A stretch of DNA of 64,000 nt from CATOSP01 sp965197545 (GCA_965197545.1 CBDANJ010000006.1:1-64000); one strand, 5' to 3'. Counted from the first letter of the stretch, positions 51,847 to 61,180 are shown. The notes: generated from the sequence alone by a model not told the origin. Numbers and translations: made by a program.

Positions 51847-53487
51847 ATGCGCAACGCCCTCTACTACGGCGACAACCTCCAGGTCCTGCGGGAGCAAATC
51901 CCTGGCGAGTCGGTGGACCTGGTCTACCTTGACCCTCCCTTCAACTCCAACGCCTCCTATAACGTCCTGTTCCGGGAACGCACCGGCGAGGAATCACCCG
52001 CCCAGATCAAGGCATTCTCCGACACCTGGGAATGGACCCAGGAGACTGAGTACACCTTCGAGGTTGACATCATCCAGAACCCCGCCGTGCCCTCGGCGGT
52101 GAAGGATATGGTCACGGCCTTCCGACAGTTCGTTGGCCGAAACTCCATGATGGCCTACCTGGTGATGATGGCTCCTCGCCTGGTTGAATTGCACCGGGGC
52201 TTGAAGCCCACAGGCAGCCTGTACCTGCACTGCGACCCTACAGCGAGCCACTATCTGAAGATTTTGCTGGACGCTGTTTTTGGGAAGCAGAACTTCAGGA
52301 ACGAACTTGTCTGGAAAAGGACGAGCGCCCACAGCGACGTCTCTCAGGGAGCACGGCACATGGGGCGTATTCACGACACCATATTGAGATATTCAAAGGG
52401 TGCGGTACCCAACTGGAATACGGTTTATGTCCCGTATGACAGAGAGTACATAGACTCAGTTTATCGTTATACGGATGAGTCCGGCCGACGCTACCAAACG
52501 CAACCGCTTCACGCAGCCAAGGCGGGTGGGGACACCCGATATGAGTGGAACGGAAGACTGCCTCCTCCAGGCCGCTATTGGGCGTACTCAAGGGAAAACA
52601 TGGAGCGGTTAGACGCTGAAAACAGGATCGCGTACAGCCGTACAGGAACCCCACGTTACAAGATTTATTTGGATGAAAGCCCAGGAAAACCCCTCCAAGA
52701 TATTTGGGACGATGTACCTCCAGTCCACGTAAAGCCCAAAGAACGTCTCGGTTACCCCACCCAAAAGCCGGAGGCCCTGCTGGAACGCATCATCTCTGCA
52801 TCGTCCAACGAAGGCGACGTGGTTCTGGACCCGTTCTGCGGGTGTGGAACGGCGGTAGCGGCAGCGCAGAAGCTGGGACGGAAGTGGCTCGGCATCGACA
52901 TAACGCATCTGGCCGTTGCGCTGATGAAGAACCGCCTCAAGACGGCCTTCAACCTGGACCCCATCGAGGACTATGACGTGATTGGCGAACCCCAGGATGA
53001 GGGCAGCGCCCGGGCCCTGTGGCAGCAGGACCCTTACCAGTTCCAGTTCTGGGCGGTGTCGCTATTGGAGGCCCAGCCGCAATCGGAGCAAAAGCGAGGC
53101 GCAGACCGGGGTATCGACGGTCTGCTCTACTTCATCGACGGGCCCAAGCGGTCGCCGCAGAAGATTGTCGTCCAGGTCAAGGGCGGCCACGTCACCGTAT
53201 CCCAGGTCCGTGACCTGATGGCCGTAGTGGATCGGGAGAAGGCGGCGTTGGGGCTGTTCATCTCCCTCGACCCGCCGACAGCGCCCATGCGCACCGAAGC
53301 CGCCAGCGGTGGGTTCTTCCATTCCGACTTGTGGCAGCGTGACTTCCCGAAGATACAGCTTCGCACAATCGGTGAGATGCTGGCTGGCAACGGGTTCGAC
53401 CTGCCGCCCCGCCCGGCGGCCTACCAGCCCGCCCAGCGAGTCCGAGGGTCCCAGGGCCGCCAGGCAACCCTTGGCGAGGCCGTATAA
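51847..53487 (+). CDS. DNA methyltransferase fused to an Mrr-type endonuclease domain
   Basis: 546-aa protein. Residues 1-370 are a beta-class N4/N6 DNA methyltransferase: DPPF at 29-32 (motif IV) comes first, and the AdoMet site DPFCGCGT at 328-335 (motif I) comes last, preceded by YPTQKPEALLERII. Residues about 395-510 look like a PD-(D/E)xK nuclease of the Mrr kind: GADRGIDGLLYF gives Asp424 and KIVVQVKGG gives Gln443-x-Lys445. If both are active, the polypeptide is a self-contained restriction-modification system. The central 170-residue insert (KRTSAHSDVSQGARHMG onward) probably recognises the target. Specificity is unknown. Confidence 0.88.
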   Translation: MRNALYYGDNLQVLREQIPGESVDLVYLDPPFNSNASYNVLFRERTGEESPAQIKAFSDTWEWTQETEYTFEVDIIQNPAVPSAVKDMVTAFRQFVGRNSMMAYLVMMAPRLVELHRGLKPTGSLYLHCDPTASHYLKILLDAVFGKQNFRNELVWKRTSAHSDVSQGARHMGRIHDTILRYSKGAVPNWNTVYVPYDREYIDSVYRYTDESGRRYQTQPLHAAKAGGDTRYEWNGRLPPPGRYWAYSRENMERLDAENRIAYSRTGTPRYKIYLDESPGKPLQDIWDDVPPVHVKPKERLGYPTQKPEALLERIISASSNEGDVVLDPFCGCGTAVAAAQKLGRKWLGIDITHLAVALMKNRLKTAFNLDPIEDYDVIGEPQDEGSARALWQQDPYQFQFWAVSLLEAQPQSEQKRGADRGIDGLLYFIDGPKRSPQKIVVQVKGGHVTVSQVRDLMAVVDREKAALGLFISLDPPTAPMRTEAASGGFFHSDLWQRDFPKIQLRTIGEMLAGNGFDLPPRPAAYQPAQRVRGSQGRQATLGEAV

Positions 53488-53536
53488 GAGTATGGAAGAA
53501 TGATTAACGCCAGCCGTTCCCGTTTACTTTACAGCG

Positions 53537-53764
53537 TCAAACATTTTCTACGCTTGTTGCCTGCTCGGTCAGCAATTCGAGGAACGGGGTTAGATGCTCC
53601 GAAGCATGGCTGAGTTCAAAACCTACTACGTCGAAACCGTCCTCTGCACTGCCAAAGTCAATTATCAGAGGCGGGCTAACTCGACCTGATGTTGCGATGC
53701 GCCGGCCAGGAATGAGCATTCTTAAGATGTCGAACTCCTTATCATAGCTGACCTCCAAGTTCAC
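53537..53764 (-). CDS. DUF2283-like small protein
   Basis: 75-aa protein: LEVSYDKEFDILRMLIPGR and LIIDFGSAEDGFDVVGFELSHAS follow the pattern of DUF2283 (YDxEADVLYI, DVDxDGxIVGIEI), though with insertions. It overlaps the DUF4258 gene by four bases, a common arrangement for this pair, which behaves like a toxin-antitoxin module. Confidence 0.75.
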   Translation of the reverse strand: MNLEVSYDKEFDILRMLIPGRRIATSGRVSPPLIIDFGSAEDGFDVVGFELSHASEHLTPFLELLTEQATSVENV

Positions 53765-54051
53765 AAATCACCTCGCAGATACTTTCTTGTTGCCGGTTCG
53801 TCGAAGAAAGCCGTCGGGATGGTCTGGTCGTCTTTCTTGGAAATGGGGACTACCAGTAACGTAACATTGCCCCCAACGAAACCATAGTAGTTTGTAAGGT
53901 CGTTGAATTCATCATCCTCAATTGCTGCTGGAGAATTTATCGCTTGAATGATCCACTCTATGGGGATATTACGTTCTCTAATCCTCATAAGAACGTGTTT
54001 TGAGAGCCTTCGTTCCCGGCCTCCGGCAAATATGGTTCGTATCGGCTGCAT
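53761..54051 (-). CDS. DUF4258 family protein, toxin candidate
   Basis: 96-aa protein (from ATG at 54051; an upstream in-frame codon at 54090 adds 13 residues). LSKHVLMRIRERNIPIEWI, and GFVGGNVTLLVVPISKKDDQTIPTAFFD match DUF4258, RelE-like fold proteins often found with DUF2283. Presumed toxin of the pair; target unknown. Confidence 0.8.
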   Translation of the reverse strand: MQPIRTIFAGGRERRLSKHVLMRIRERNIPIEWIIQAINSPAAIEDDEFNDLTNYYGFVGGNVTLLVVPISKKDDQTIPTAFFDEPATRKYLRGDL

Positions 54052-54244
54052 TGAGGGCGCGCACGCTGGCCGTTCTGTCTCCGGTAACAATTATCCACAT
54101 CGGCGCCCCCGACCCATGACTCAAGCCTGTTTGCTTGCGGCTTCCTGGAGCGAGTTTACCGTTTCCGTCCCGTCGTCACCCCTGGAAATAGCCGCAGCTC
54201 CGTGACTTGAGAGGCCAAGGCGAAGCTACTATACTTGGCGGATC

Positions 54245-55324
54245 ATGCAGAATCAGACGGAATCACTAACCCTCCAAGCCCGCCGCATCGACGTGCAGAA
54301 CTCCTTCGACGCCATCCAGGACTACTACGAGAAGCAGGGCTGGACCGACGGTATGCCGGTGGTCCCGGCTACCGAGGGCCTTGTGCGCCGGATGCTGGAA
54401 GGTTGCGCAGAGCCTCCGGACCACTCCTTCGGAGTGATGCACCCCCGGAACGCCAGGGTTACCTTGGAGAAGGTGGCCATCAACGCTGTGATGGCGGGTT
54501 GCCGTCCGGAGTATTTTCCGGTGGTGTTGGCGGCTGTCCAAGCCGTGCTGCAGGACGAATTCAACGTAGCCGGTGTTTCATCCACAACCGGAGGGGCCGC
54601 TCCAGTCATCATTGTAAACGGCCCCATGGCCACCGAGCTTGGGATCAACGGCGATGCCGGTTGCTTCGGACCCGGTTACAGGGCCAACGCATCCATCGGA
54701 CGGGCGCTACGCCTGCTGATCCGCAACGTGGGGGGCCTGGTTCCCGGCGAGATGGACAAAGCCACCCTGGCTATGCCCGGACGGTACTCCTTCTGTTTCT
54801 CCGAGAACGAAGCCCGGAGCCCCTGGGAGCCCAGGCACATCGAGCTTGGCAAGGACGCGAGCGTCAGCATCGTAACCGTGGCGGGCATCCGCGGCGTCTA
54901 CCCCGTCATGGAGACAACCGCTTCCACCGGAGTGGAGGTGCTGAACACCATCGTCGGAACTATGCGGGGCCCGGCGGTTTCTAATTACTATCAGATAGGG
55001 ACCGGAGCCCAGATCGTGCTGGTGCTTTGTCCTGAGCACGCGGCAGACGTATCCGGTTCCGGCTTCTCGAAGGAAGACGTGCGCCAGTTCGTGTTCCACA
55101 ACGCCCGTATGCCCGTTGGCCAGCTAAAAGGCGTGGCCCACTACGGCAACCGGAATTGGCCCGCCTGGGTGAATGAAGATGACCCCAACACAATGGTCCC
55201 TATTGTAAGGGAGGCGGAGGACATCGCCGTGGTCGTTGCCGGCGGGGACGGCCGCCATTCGGCGTGGTTGGCCGGTTGGGGCGTCACGAGAATGGTGACC
55301 CGCGAGATAGACCCACTCCGGTAA
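54245..55324 (+). CDS. Conserved protein of unknown function (DGMPVVPATE motif), possible UGSC partner
   Basis: 359-aa soluble protein. The N-terminus has a motif I associate with UGSC loci in Chloroflexota and actinobacteria, GWTDGMPVVPATEGLVRRML, followed by GVMHPRNARVTLEKVAINAVMAGC, GVSSTTGGAAPVIIVNGP and GDAGCFGPGYRANASIGRAL. Several Gly-rich turns and Cys residues (Cys54, Cys86 and others) could serve a cofactor or thiol chemistry. No known domain recognised. It lies 3.4 kb downstream of the UGSC gene on the same strand, with mobile-type genes between. Its link to UGSC is inference. Confidence 0.75.
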   Translation: MQNQTESLTLQARRIDVQNSFDAIQDYYEKQGWTDGMPVVPATEGLVRRMLEGCAEPPDHSFGVMHPRNARVTLEKVAINAVMAGCRPEYFPVVLAAVQAVLQDEFNVAGVSSTTGGAAPVIIVNGPMATELGINGDAGCFGPGYRANASIGRALRLLIRNVGGLVPGEMDKATLAMPGRYSFCFSENEARSPWEPRHIELGKDASVSIVTVAGIRGVYPVMETTASTGVEVLNTIVGTMRGPAVSNYYQIGTGAQIVLVLCPEHAADVSGSGFSKEDVRQFVFHNARMPVGQLKGVAHYGNRNWPAWVNEDDPNTMVPIVREAEDIAVVVAGGDGRHSAWLAGWGVTRMVTREIDPLR

Positions 55325-55555
55325 TCCCCCGGTCCCTGAAGCCAACCCCCCCTTTCTAGTATTTACCTCCTGTCCTTACGCCCGTCCCTAGCGCCAGCGC
55401 CTCGTGCAACATCCCCTTGATACGACCCCCACCGGAATCGCCTTGTCCATGACCGGAGCCTATACGTTGTCCGGTCTGCTATTCGGCGTCGGCTACTCCC
55501 ATGACCTGTTTGCGATCTATGCGGATACCATTCGCTATCAATTTCCGTAGGAGTA

Positions 55556-55585
55556 TTGACGTATACCAACTACTTATGGTACGAT
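55556..55585 (+). promoter_or_regulatory. Promoter of the small zinc-finger gene
   Basis: TTGACG (55556-55561), 18-bp spacer, TACGAT (55580-55585), 30 bp before the start at 55615. The rest of 55325-55555 shows no gene I can support. Confidence 0.55.
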
Positions 55586-55614
55586 AATCGTCACAAGCTG
55601 AGGGGAGGGGTATT

Positions 55615-55878
55615 ATGGCACAACCAGCTCTTGTTCCCAATACCGAAGAGGTTTCCCTGCCGGTAACCTGCCGCCATCACTGGGTGATCCAGTCCGCAGA
55701 AGGTCCGGAAAGCCAGGGCGAGTGCCAGGTGTGTGGTGAGGTCCGCCGGTTCAAGAACTATGTTGACGGCGGTAAGTGGGGTGACACCCGTCTCAACCCG
55801 CAGACCAACGAAAGCAACATTTTCTCCAAGGCATCGGCAGTCATGTCGGAAGAGGAGGACTTCGACGCCGCGGAGTAA
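55615..55878 (+). CDS. Small zinc-ribbon-like protein
   Basis: 87-aa protein with Cys/His ligands in TCRHHWVIQSAEGPESQGEC and QVCGEVRRFKNYV, a single short zinc ribbon (C-H...C-x2-C), and an acidic disordered tail. GAGGGG lies before the ATG. Similar small proteins occur in Chloroflexota and their phages; function unknown, perhaps nucleic-acid binding. Confidence 0.7.
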   Translation: MAQPALVPNTEEVSLPVTCRHHWVIQSAEGPESQGECQVCGEVRRFKNYVDGGKWGDTRLNPQTNESNIFSKASAVMSEEEDFDAAE

Positions 55879-56073
55879 CGCTGGGTCTGGCCCGATGTAC
55901 GCTTCGCGCCGCGTTTGTCCAGCCTTGTAACAGCGATGTTCGATCTGTGCGGGCCCTGTAAGAGTCACTTGGGAGCTCGCACATCCCCGGAACCCTAAAT
56001 TCCCTCTTCACGCCGCCACTAACTCCGGTTACCAGGCGGTCCTCGAACACGGTCCTGGCGATCACACTACCCT

Positions 56074-56201
56074 CGGGGTCTTTCGATTTTCAACCTTGGC
56101 GTTCCGGTTACGGGCGTTTCACCAAATGCGTGAACCCCTGGATTCACGCTTTCGCGGGAATGATCAGAATGTGGAATACAGCCGACTATTGAAAGACCCT
56201 G
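56074..56201. mobile_element. MITE-like element type C (128 bp)
   Basis: Imperfect terminal repeats CGGGGTCTTTCGAT at the left and ATTGAAAGACCCTG at the right match those of the type B element except for two positions. The interior is unlike types A and B and contains an inverted repeat (GTGAACCCCTGGATTCAC). There is no clear flanking direct repeat, which suggests an older insertion or eroded left end. It sits upstream of dnaE. Confidence 0.7.
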
Positions 56202-56316
56202 CGTCACCCCCGACGTGTGGTAGCCTATTTTAGGTAAATTACCACATATTGTATCCTCCCCCCTTGACAACCACCTATCCGGTGGGGGTTTATAATAACC
56301 TTCGCCGGAGGTTTCC

Positions 56317-59300
56317 ATGTTAAGCCAAAACCACTCCAACTCTTTCGCCCACCTGCATGTGCACACCGAGTACAGCATGTTGGATGGGATCAGCCGCATT
56401 CCGGAGCTTGTAACCCAGACCGCCAGTCTGGGCATGTCCTCTCTCGCCATGACCGATCACGGCACCTTGTACGGCGTGGTCGACTTCTATTCCGCCTGCA
56501 AAGAGGCCGGCGTCAAGCCCATCATCGGCTGCGAAGTATATGTCGCCAAGAACAGCCGGCTCGACCGCAGCAGTTCCGAGCGGAGTCCTCATCACCTGGT
56601 GATGCTGGCCAAGGACAACACCGGCTACCGCAACCTGATGCAATTGGTCACCAAGGCCCACGTGGAGGGATTCCACTACCGTCCCCGCATTGACCGCGAG
56701 CTTATCGAACAGTACCGAGAGGGGCTCATTGTCCTATCCGGCTGCCCTTCGGCAGAGGTCCCGAGGCACCTGGCCGACGGCGATTTCGAGGAAGCCAAGC
56801 GCGCTGCCAGTTGGTACCGGGACCTATTCGGAGACGGGTATTTCCTGGAACTGCAACGCCACGAGCACATCCCGCAGCTAACTGAAATCAACCAAGGCCT
56901 GGTCCAATTGTCCAAGGAGATGGACCTTCCCCTGGTGGTCACCAACGACGCCCATTACGTCCACCAAGCCGACTCCCCGCTACAGGACGTATACATCTGC
57001 ATCCAGACCAACACCAATTTGCAGGACGAAAAGCGCCTGCGAATGGAGGACACCTCTTTCTATATCAAGAGCGCCCAGGAAATGGCCGGGTTGTTCCCGG
57101 ACTTCCCGGATGCGTTGTCCAACACCCTGCGCATCGCCGACATGTGCAATGTGGAGCTGAATTTCGATCAGACCCACTTGCCCAGGTTCCCCACTCCCAA
57201 CGATATGGACGCCGAAGAGTACCTGACCCAGCTCTGTTGGGAGGGGTTCAAGCGGCGTTACCCAAATCCAACGCCAGATGCTGTGCAGCGGCTGGAGTAT
57301 GAGCTAGAGGTAATCAAGTACACTAAGTTCGCCAACTACTTCCTGGTGGTCTGGGACATCATCGACTTCGTGCGCCGCAGCGGCATCATGTACGGAGTGC
57401 GGGGTAGCGCCGCAGCCAGCGTGGCCCTCTATTGCCTGGGAATCACCAACGTCGACCCGCTGGAATACCGGCTGGTCTTCGAACGGTTCCTCAACCTGGA
57501 ACGCAAAGAGATGCCGGACATCGACCTGGACTTCCAGGACGACCGCCGGGACGAAGTGCTGCACTACGTCATAGACAGGTTCGGCAACGACCACGTGGCG
57601 CAGATCATCACCTTCGGCACCTTGGGGGCGAAGGCCGCGCTCCGCGATGTGGGCCGCGCCATGGGTATGAGCTACGGCGACGTGGACCGTGTGGCGCGCA
57701 TGGTGCCATTCAAAGCGCGCAACCTGGAGGATGCGCTCCGAGTCAATCCAGAGTTCGACAACGTCTACCACAACGAGCCTGCCGTAAACAAGTTGGTGGA
57801 GACTGCCAAGGGGTTGGAAGGCATCGTCCATCATGTCAGCACCCACGCGGCGGGGGTGCTTATAGCCGACGAGCCCTTGACCGAGACAGTCCCGCTGCAG
57901 CGCCCCAGCAGGGGGGACGAGTCCAGCCCGGTGCTGATGACCCAGTATTCCATGGATCCCGTGGCCAAGCTGGGTCTGCTCAAGATGGATTTCCTCGGGC
58001 TGACCAACCTGACGATCCTGGACCGGGCCGTGAAACTGCTGAACGAGACCCAGGGTATCAGCATCGACCTGGACCGGCTTCCCCTGGAGGACAGGCAGAC
58101 CTTTGACCTGTTGTCTTCCGGGCAGACCACCGACCTGTTCCAGCTTGAAAGCGCAGGGATGCGGCGGTACATCAAGGAGTTAAAACCCTCCAGCCTTAGT
58201 GACATTTCGGCGATGATCGCCCTGTACCGCCCCGGACCGATGGAGAACATCGACGCGTTTATCGACTCCAAGCATGGCAGGGCTCCGGTCACATATCCTC
58301 ATCCCAGCTTCAAGGACCTCCTGGACGAGACCTACGGGATAATTGTCTACCAGGACCAGGTTTTGCTCATCCTGCAGCAGTTTGCCGGCTACACCCTGGG
58401 TGAAGCCGACATTGTGCGCAAGGCGATGGGCAAGAAGATCGCTTCGCTGATGGCCCAAGAGCGGGAACGGTTCGTCGATGGGGCCAAGGCAAAAGGGTTC
58501 GACCATGACATCGCGGTTGAAGTTTTCGACCTGATCGAACCCTTCGCCGGCTATGCGTTTAACAAGTCCCACAGCGTAAGCTACGCCCTGATCTCCTACT
58601 GGACGGCCTACTTCAAGGCCCATTACCCGGTGGAGTACATGTGCTCGGTCCTGAACAGCCGGTTGGACAATCCGGAGAAGATGGTATCCTCCATCACCGA
58701 GTGCCGCCGTCTGGGAATCGCCGTGCATCTACCGGACGTGAACCGGTCCGAAGAGTTCTTCACCATCGATCAAAACGGCCAAAACGGCGAATCGTCTCCC
58801 GGTCTCCGGGTGGGGCTCGCGGCCATCAAGACCGTGGGCGAAGGAGCCGTCAGGCCCCTGGTGGTGGAGAGAAAAGAGAACGGTCCATACAAGTCCATAG
58901 ACGACTTCTGCCGCCGGGCCGGGTCCCAGGGGCTCAACCGCCGGACCATGGAGGCCCTGGCCAGGGCTGGTTCTTTCGACAGCCTGGCCCCTCGCGGCGC
59001 GGTTGTGGAAGCCATCGACCAGATCGTCGCCACCTCGCAGCTCGAAGCCCGTAGACGCAACTCGGGACAGACCAGCTTTTTCGACGGCAGCCAGTCCCAG
59101 GAAGGGGACGAAGCCCTCCCCGGTATCTCCCTCTCAGGAGAAGACGCGGACGACAGCGCCAAGGCCGCATGGGAGAAAGAGTTGCTGGGCGTGTCGCTTT
59201 CCTACAATCCTCTCCTGCAACTCGCCGGCCTGGAAGCGGGGGACGCCATTAACACCGTGGACCAACTGGACGACGAGATGGAGGGCGAGACCAGGACTCT

Positions 59301-60030
59301 CCTGGGGCAGGTGTCGAACGTATCCGAGAGGTACACCAGGGAACAGAAGCGTTTCCTGATCGTGACCCTGGACCTGCTTGGAGGCCCAATCGAAGTAGTG
59401 GTCTGGCCCAACGTTTTGGAGGATACGGACGGACTCTGGACTGATGGGGCCGTTCTGAGGGTTACCGGGAAACTTCGCTCCCGTGGAGACCAGATGTCCT
59501 TGGCGTGCGACATGGCCCAGGAATATTCTTCCGCTCCCGTTGGCGTCACGAACGGCGGCAAGCCCCAAAACCGGAACGGGAAGTCCAGCTACAAGAACGG
59601 CCAAGCCAACGGTACAACAAATGGGACGCCCAGCGGCTCCGGGTCCAATGGTTCCTATGACCCTCAATCAGCCCCAAGGTATTCAGGCAACGGCGGGGCC
59701 CCGTCCAACGGCAACGGCTCCCACAGAGATGGCCCGGCATCCAACGGAGGCTACCACCGAACGCTATCCCTAGGGGTGGTCGAGTCCACGGACGCCGTGG
59801 ACGACGCGCACAAGCTGCGCGAGGTCATCGGAATCTTGCTGGAGTATCCCGGCCAGGACCGGGTGAACCTGGAGATTCACACCAAGGGGTCCCGGGTTCT
59901 CCTGGAATTGCCGGTGGTCAACACGGGCTACTGCGACGAGTTGGGAGAACGTTTGACGGCTATGTTGGGAGAAGGCTCGGTGCGGTACCAAGACGGCAAC
60001 GGGGCCGTATCGCCGGGAGCGGCGGTCTAG
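56317..60030 (+). CDS. dnaE: DNA polymerase III alpha subunit
   Basis: 1237-aa replicative polymerase. PHP domain from FAHLHVHTEYSMLDG; palm with catalytic aspartates in PDIDLDFQDDRR (Asp401, Asp403, Asp405); FGTLGAKAALRDVGRAMG; RPGPMENIDAFI; SKSHS-like FNKSHSVSYALISYWTAYF; OB fold near residues 1000-1080. Between the OB fold and the C-terminal part is a roughly 70-residue Asn/Gly/Ser-rich linker (about 1088-1157). GGAGG (56307-56311) precedes the ATG. TATAAT is at 56291-56296 with TTGACA 21 bp before it, an overly long spacer, so the promoter is not certain. Confidence 0.97.
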   Translation: MLSQNHSNSFAHLHVHTEYSMLDGISRIPELVTQTASLGMSSLAMTDHGTLYGVVDFYSACKEAGVKPIIGCEVYVAKNSRLDRSSSERSPHHLVMLAKDNTGYRNLMQLVTKAHVEGFHYRPRIDRELIEQYREGLIVLSGCPSAEVPRHLADGDFEEAKRAASWYRDLFGDGYFLELQRHEHIPQLTEINQGLVQLSKEMDLPLVVTNDAHYVHQADSPLQDVYICIQTNTNLQDEKRLRMEDTSFYIKSAQEMAGLFPDFPDALSNTLRIADMCNVELNFDQTHLPRFPTPNDMDAEEYLTQLCWEGFKRRYPNPTPDAVQRLEYELEVIKYTKFANYFLVVWDIIDFVRRSGIMYGVRGSAAASVALYCLGITNVDPLEYRLVFERFLNLERKEMPDIDLDFQDDRRDEVLHYVIDRFGNDHVAQIITFGTLGAKAALRDVGRAMGMSYGDVDRVARMVPFKARNLEDALRVNPEFDNVYHNEPAVNKLVETAKGLEGIVHHVSTHAAGVLIADEPLTETVPLQRPSRGDESSPVLMTQYSMDPVAKLGLLKMDFLGLTNLTILDRAVKLLNETQGISIDLDRLPLEDRQTFDLLSSGQTTDLFQLESAGMRRYIKELKPSSLSDISAMIALYRPGPMENIDAFIDSKHGRAPVTYPHPSFKDLLDETYGIIVYQDQVLLILQQFAGYTLGEADIVRKAMGKKIASLMAQERERFVDGAKAKGFDHDIAVEVFDLIEPFAGYAFNKSHSVSYALISYWTAYFKAHYPVEYMCSVLNSRLDNPEKMVSSITECRRLGIAVHLPDVNRSEEFFTIDQNGQNGESSPGLRVGLAAIKTVGEGAVRPLVVERKENGPYKSIDDFCRRAGSQGLNRRTMEALARAGSFDSLAPRGAVVEAIDQIVATSQLEARRRNSGQTSFFDGSQSQEGDEALPGISLSGEDADDSAKAAWEKELLGVSLSYNPLLQLAGLEAGDAINTVDQLDDEMEGETRTLLGQVSNVSERYTREQKRFLIVTLDLLGGPIEVVVWPNVLEDTDGLWTDGAVLRVTGKLRSRGDQMSLACDMAQEYSSAPVGVTNGGKPQNRNGKSSYKNGQANGTTNGTPSGSGSNGSYDPQSAPRYSGNGGAPSNGNGSHRDGPASNGGYHRTLSLGVVESTDAVDDAHKLREVIGILLEYPGQDRVNLEIHTKGSRVLLELPVVNTGYCDELGERLTAMLGEGSVRYQDGNGAVSPGAAV

Positions 60031-60051
60031 GCCGCGGGCTTCCCGCAGCCG

Positions 60052-61005
60052 TTAACCCTGCCCCTCGCCCTTATCTTCCTTGCCGAAATGTAGTTCCAGC
60101 TTCTCGGTGAACTCTTCCGGCGTGAACGAGTATTCCTGGGTGCCGTAGGTCTGAACGGCGTAATGGGCGCAGACCGTCCCCATCTCCACCGCCCTCCTGA
60201 TCTGTAGGCCCCGGATCAGGCCGACGAGCAATCCACCTCGAAAAGCGTCCCCCGCTCCTGTCGGGTCCACGGCGTTTTCCGTTGGAATGGCGGGCACCGT
60301 CACCATACCGCGCCGTGTGATGATGTCCGCTCCCCGGTCCCCCTTGGTGGTAACTATCACGTTCAAAGAGCGCAGCATTCGCACTACCGAAAGTCCGGTG
60401 CTGTTGGTGATCAACCCCATTTCATACTCGTTGGAGACCAACATTTTCGCCCTGGATATACTCCGCGCCAGCCCCTCACCGTCCCAGGCGGGCAGCGATT
60501 GGCCGGGGTCGAACACTGCGAAAATACCCTTCTCCTGGTAGGCCCGCATGTACTCCGCCATGTCGTCGAGGTTGCCGGGGCCGACGATGGCGATCGTCTC
60601 GGCGGAGTCCAAATCGCTCAGGTCATGACCCGAAGGGTACTTCATGGCGCCCGGATTGAACCCTGTTATCTGGTTTCCGGCGGAGTCTGTGGTTATGTAG
60701 GCGGAGGCGGTTGCCTCCGATGGGACGATCTTGATACCGTCGGTGGGCACGCCGCACTGGTCCAGCCACTCGAAGTAACGGTGGTAGTCGTGACCGATTG
60801 TGGCCAGAATCCGCGGGTTTTCCCCCAAGAGAGAAAGGCAGTAGGCGATGTTCCCCGCGGTGCCCCCAAATTTTTCCTCTAGACCGTTGACCGTGAAGCT
60901 TACGTTGATATGCTCCAACCTGTCGGCAAGGAAGTGGTCGGAGAACATTCCGGAAAAGTCCATGATCCGGTCATAAGCCATTGAGCCGGAAACCAATACG
61001 TCCAT
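60052..61005 (-). CDS. PfkB-family carbohydrate/nucleoside kinase (adenosine kinase-like)
   Basis: 317-aa ribokinase-fold kinase. GSMAYDRIMDF at the start, EKFGGTAGNIAYCLSLLG (substrate lid) and the catalytic-base motif DPTGAGDAFRGGLLVGL are present. The N-terminal strand pattern and lack of the ribokinase NxGGxxxN form point to the adenosine/inosine-guanosine kinase branch of the family. It is convergent with dnaE. Confidence 0.88.
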   Translation of the reverse strand: MDVLVSGSMAYDRIMDFSGMFSDHFLADRLEHINVSFTVNGLEEKFGGTAGNIAYCLSLLGENPRILATIGHDYHRYFEWLDQCGVPTDGIKIVPSEATASAYITTDSAGNQITGFNPGAMKYPSGHDLSDLDSAETIAIVGPGNLDDMAEYMRAYQEKGIFAVFDPGQSLPAWDGEGLARSISRAKMLVSNEYEMGLITNSTGLSVVRMLRSLNVIVTTKGDRGADIITRRGMVTVPAIPTENAVDPTGAGDAFRGGLLVGLIRGLQIRRAVEMGTVCAHYAVQTYGTQEYSFTPEEFTEKLELHFGKEDKGEGQG

Positions 61006-61158
61006 AAGTGCCTTTCCTGATGATTTGTTATCCCCGGGCGGCGATCCCGGAGCCCATTTACTCTACCGCCAGAGCCCGCGCCGCGCAAACCCAACATGGT
61101 TTAGACACAATCTCAAAACTGAACGAACAGGCTTGGGCAGAGGGGAAATCCGCCTTAA

Positions 61159-61180
61159 TCCCCCTTTTGCGAAAGGGGGA
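61159..61180. terminator. Hairpin between kinase and DUF192 genes
   Basis: TCCCCCTTT and AAAGGGGGA form a perfect nine-bp stem with TGCG loop. It is similar in sequence to the terminator at 40799 and may be a dispersed hairpin. It lies between the DUF192 gene and the kinase gene, both on the minus strand, and could end transcription of the former. Confidence 0.6.

Noticed and set aside
56264..56296. TTGACA / TATAAT pair as a firm dnaE promoter
   Set aside because: The spacer of 21 bp is too long for a normal sigma70 promoter; only the -10 is plausible.
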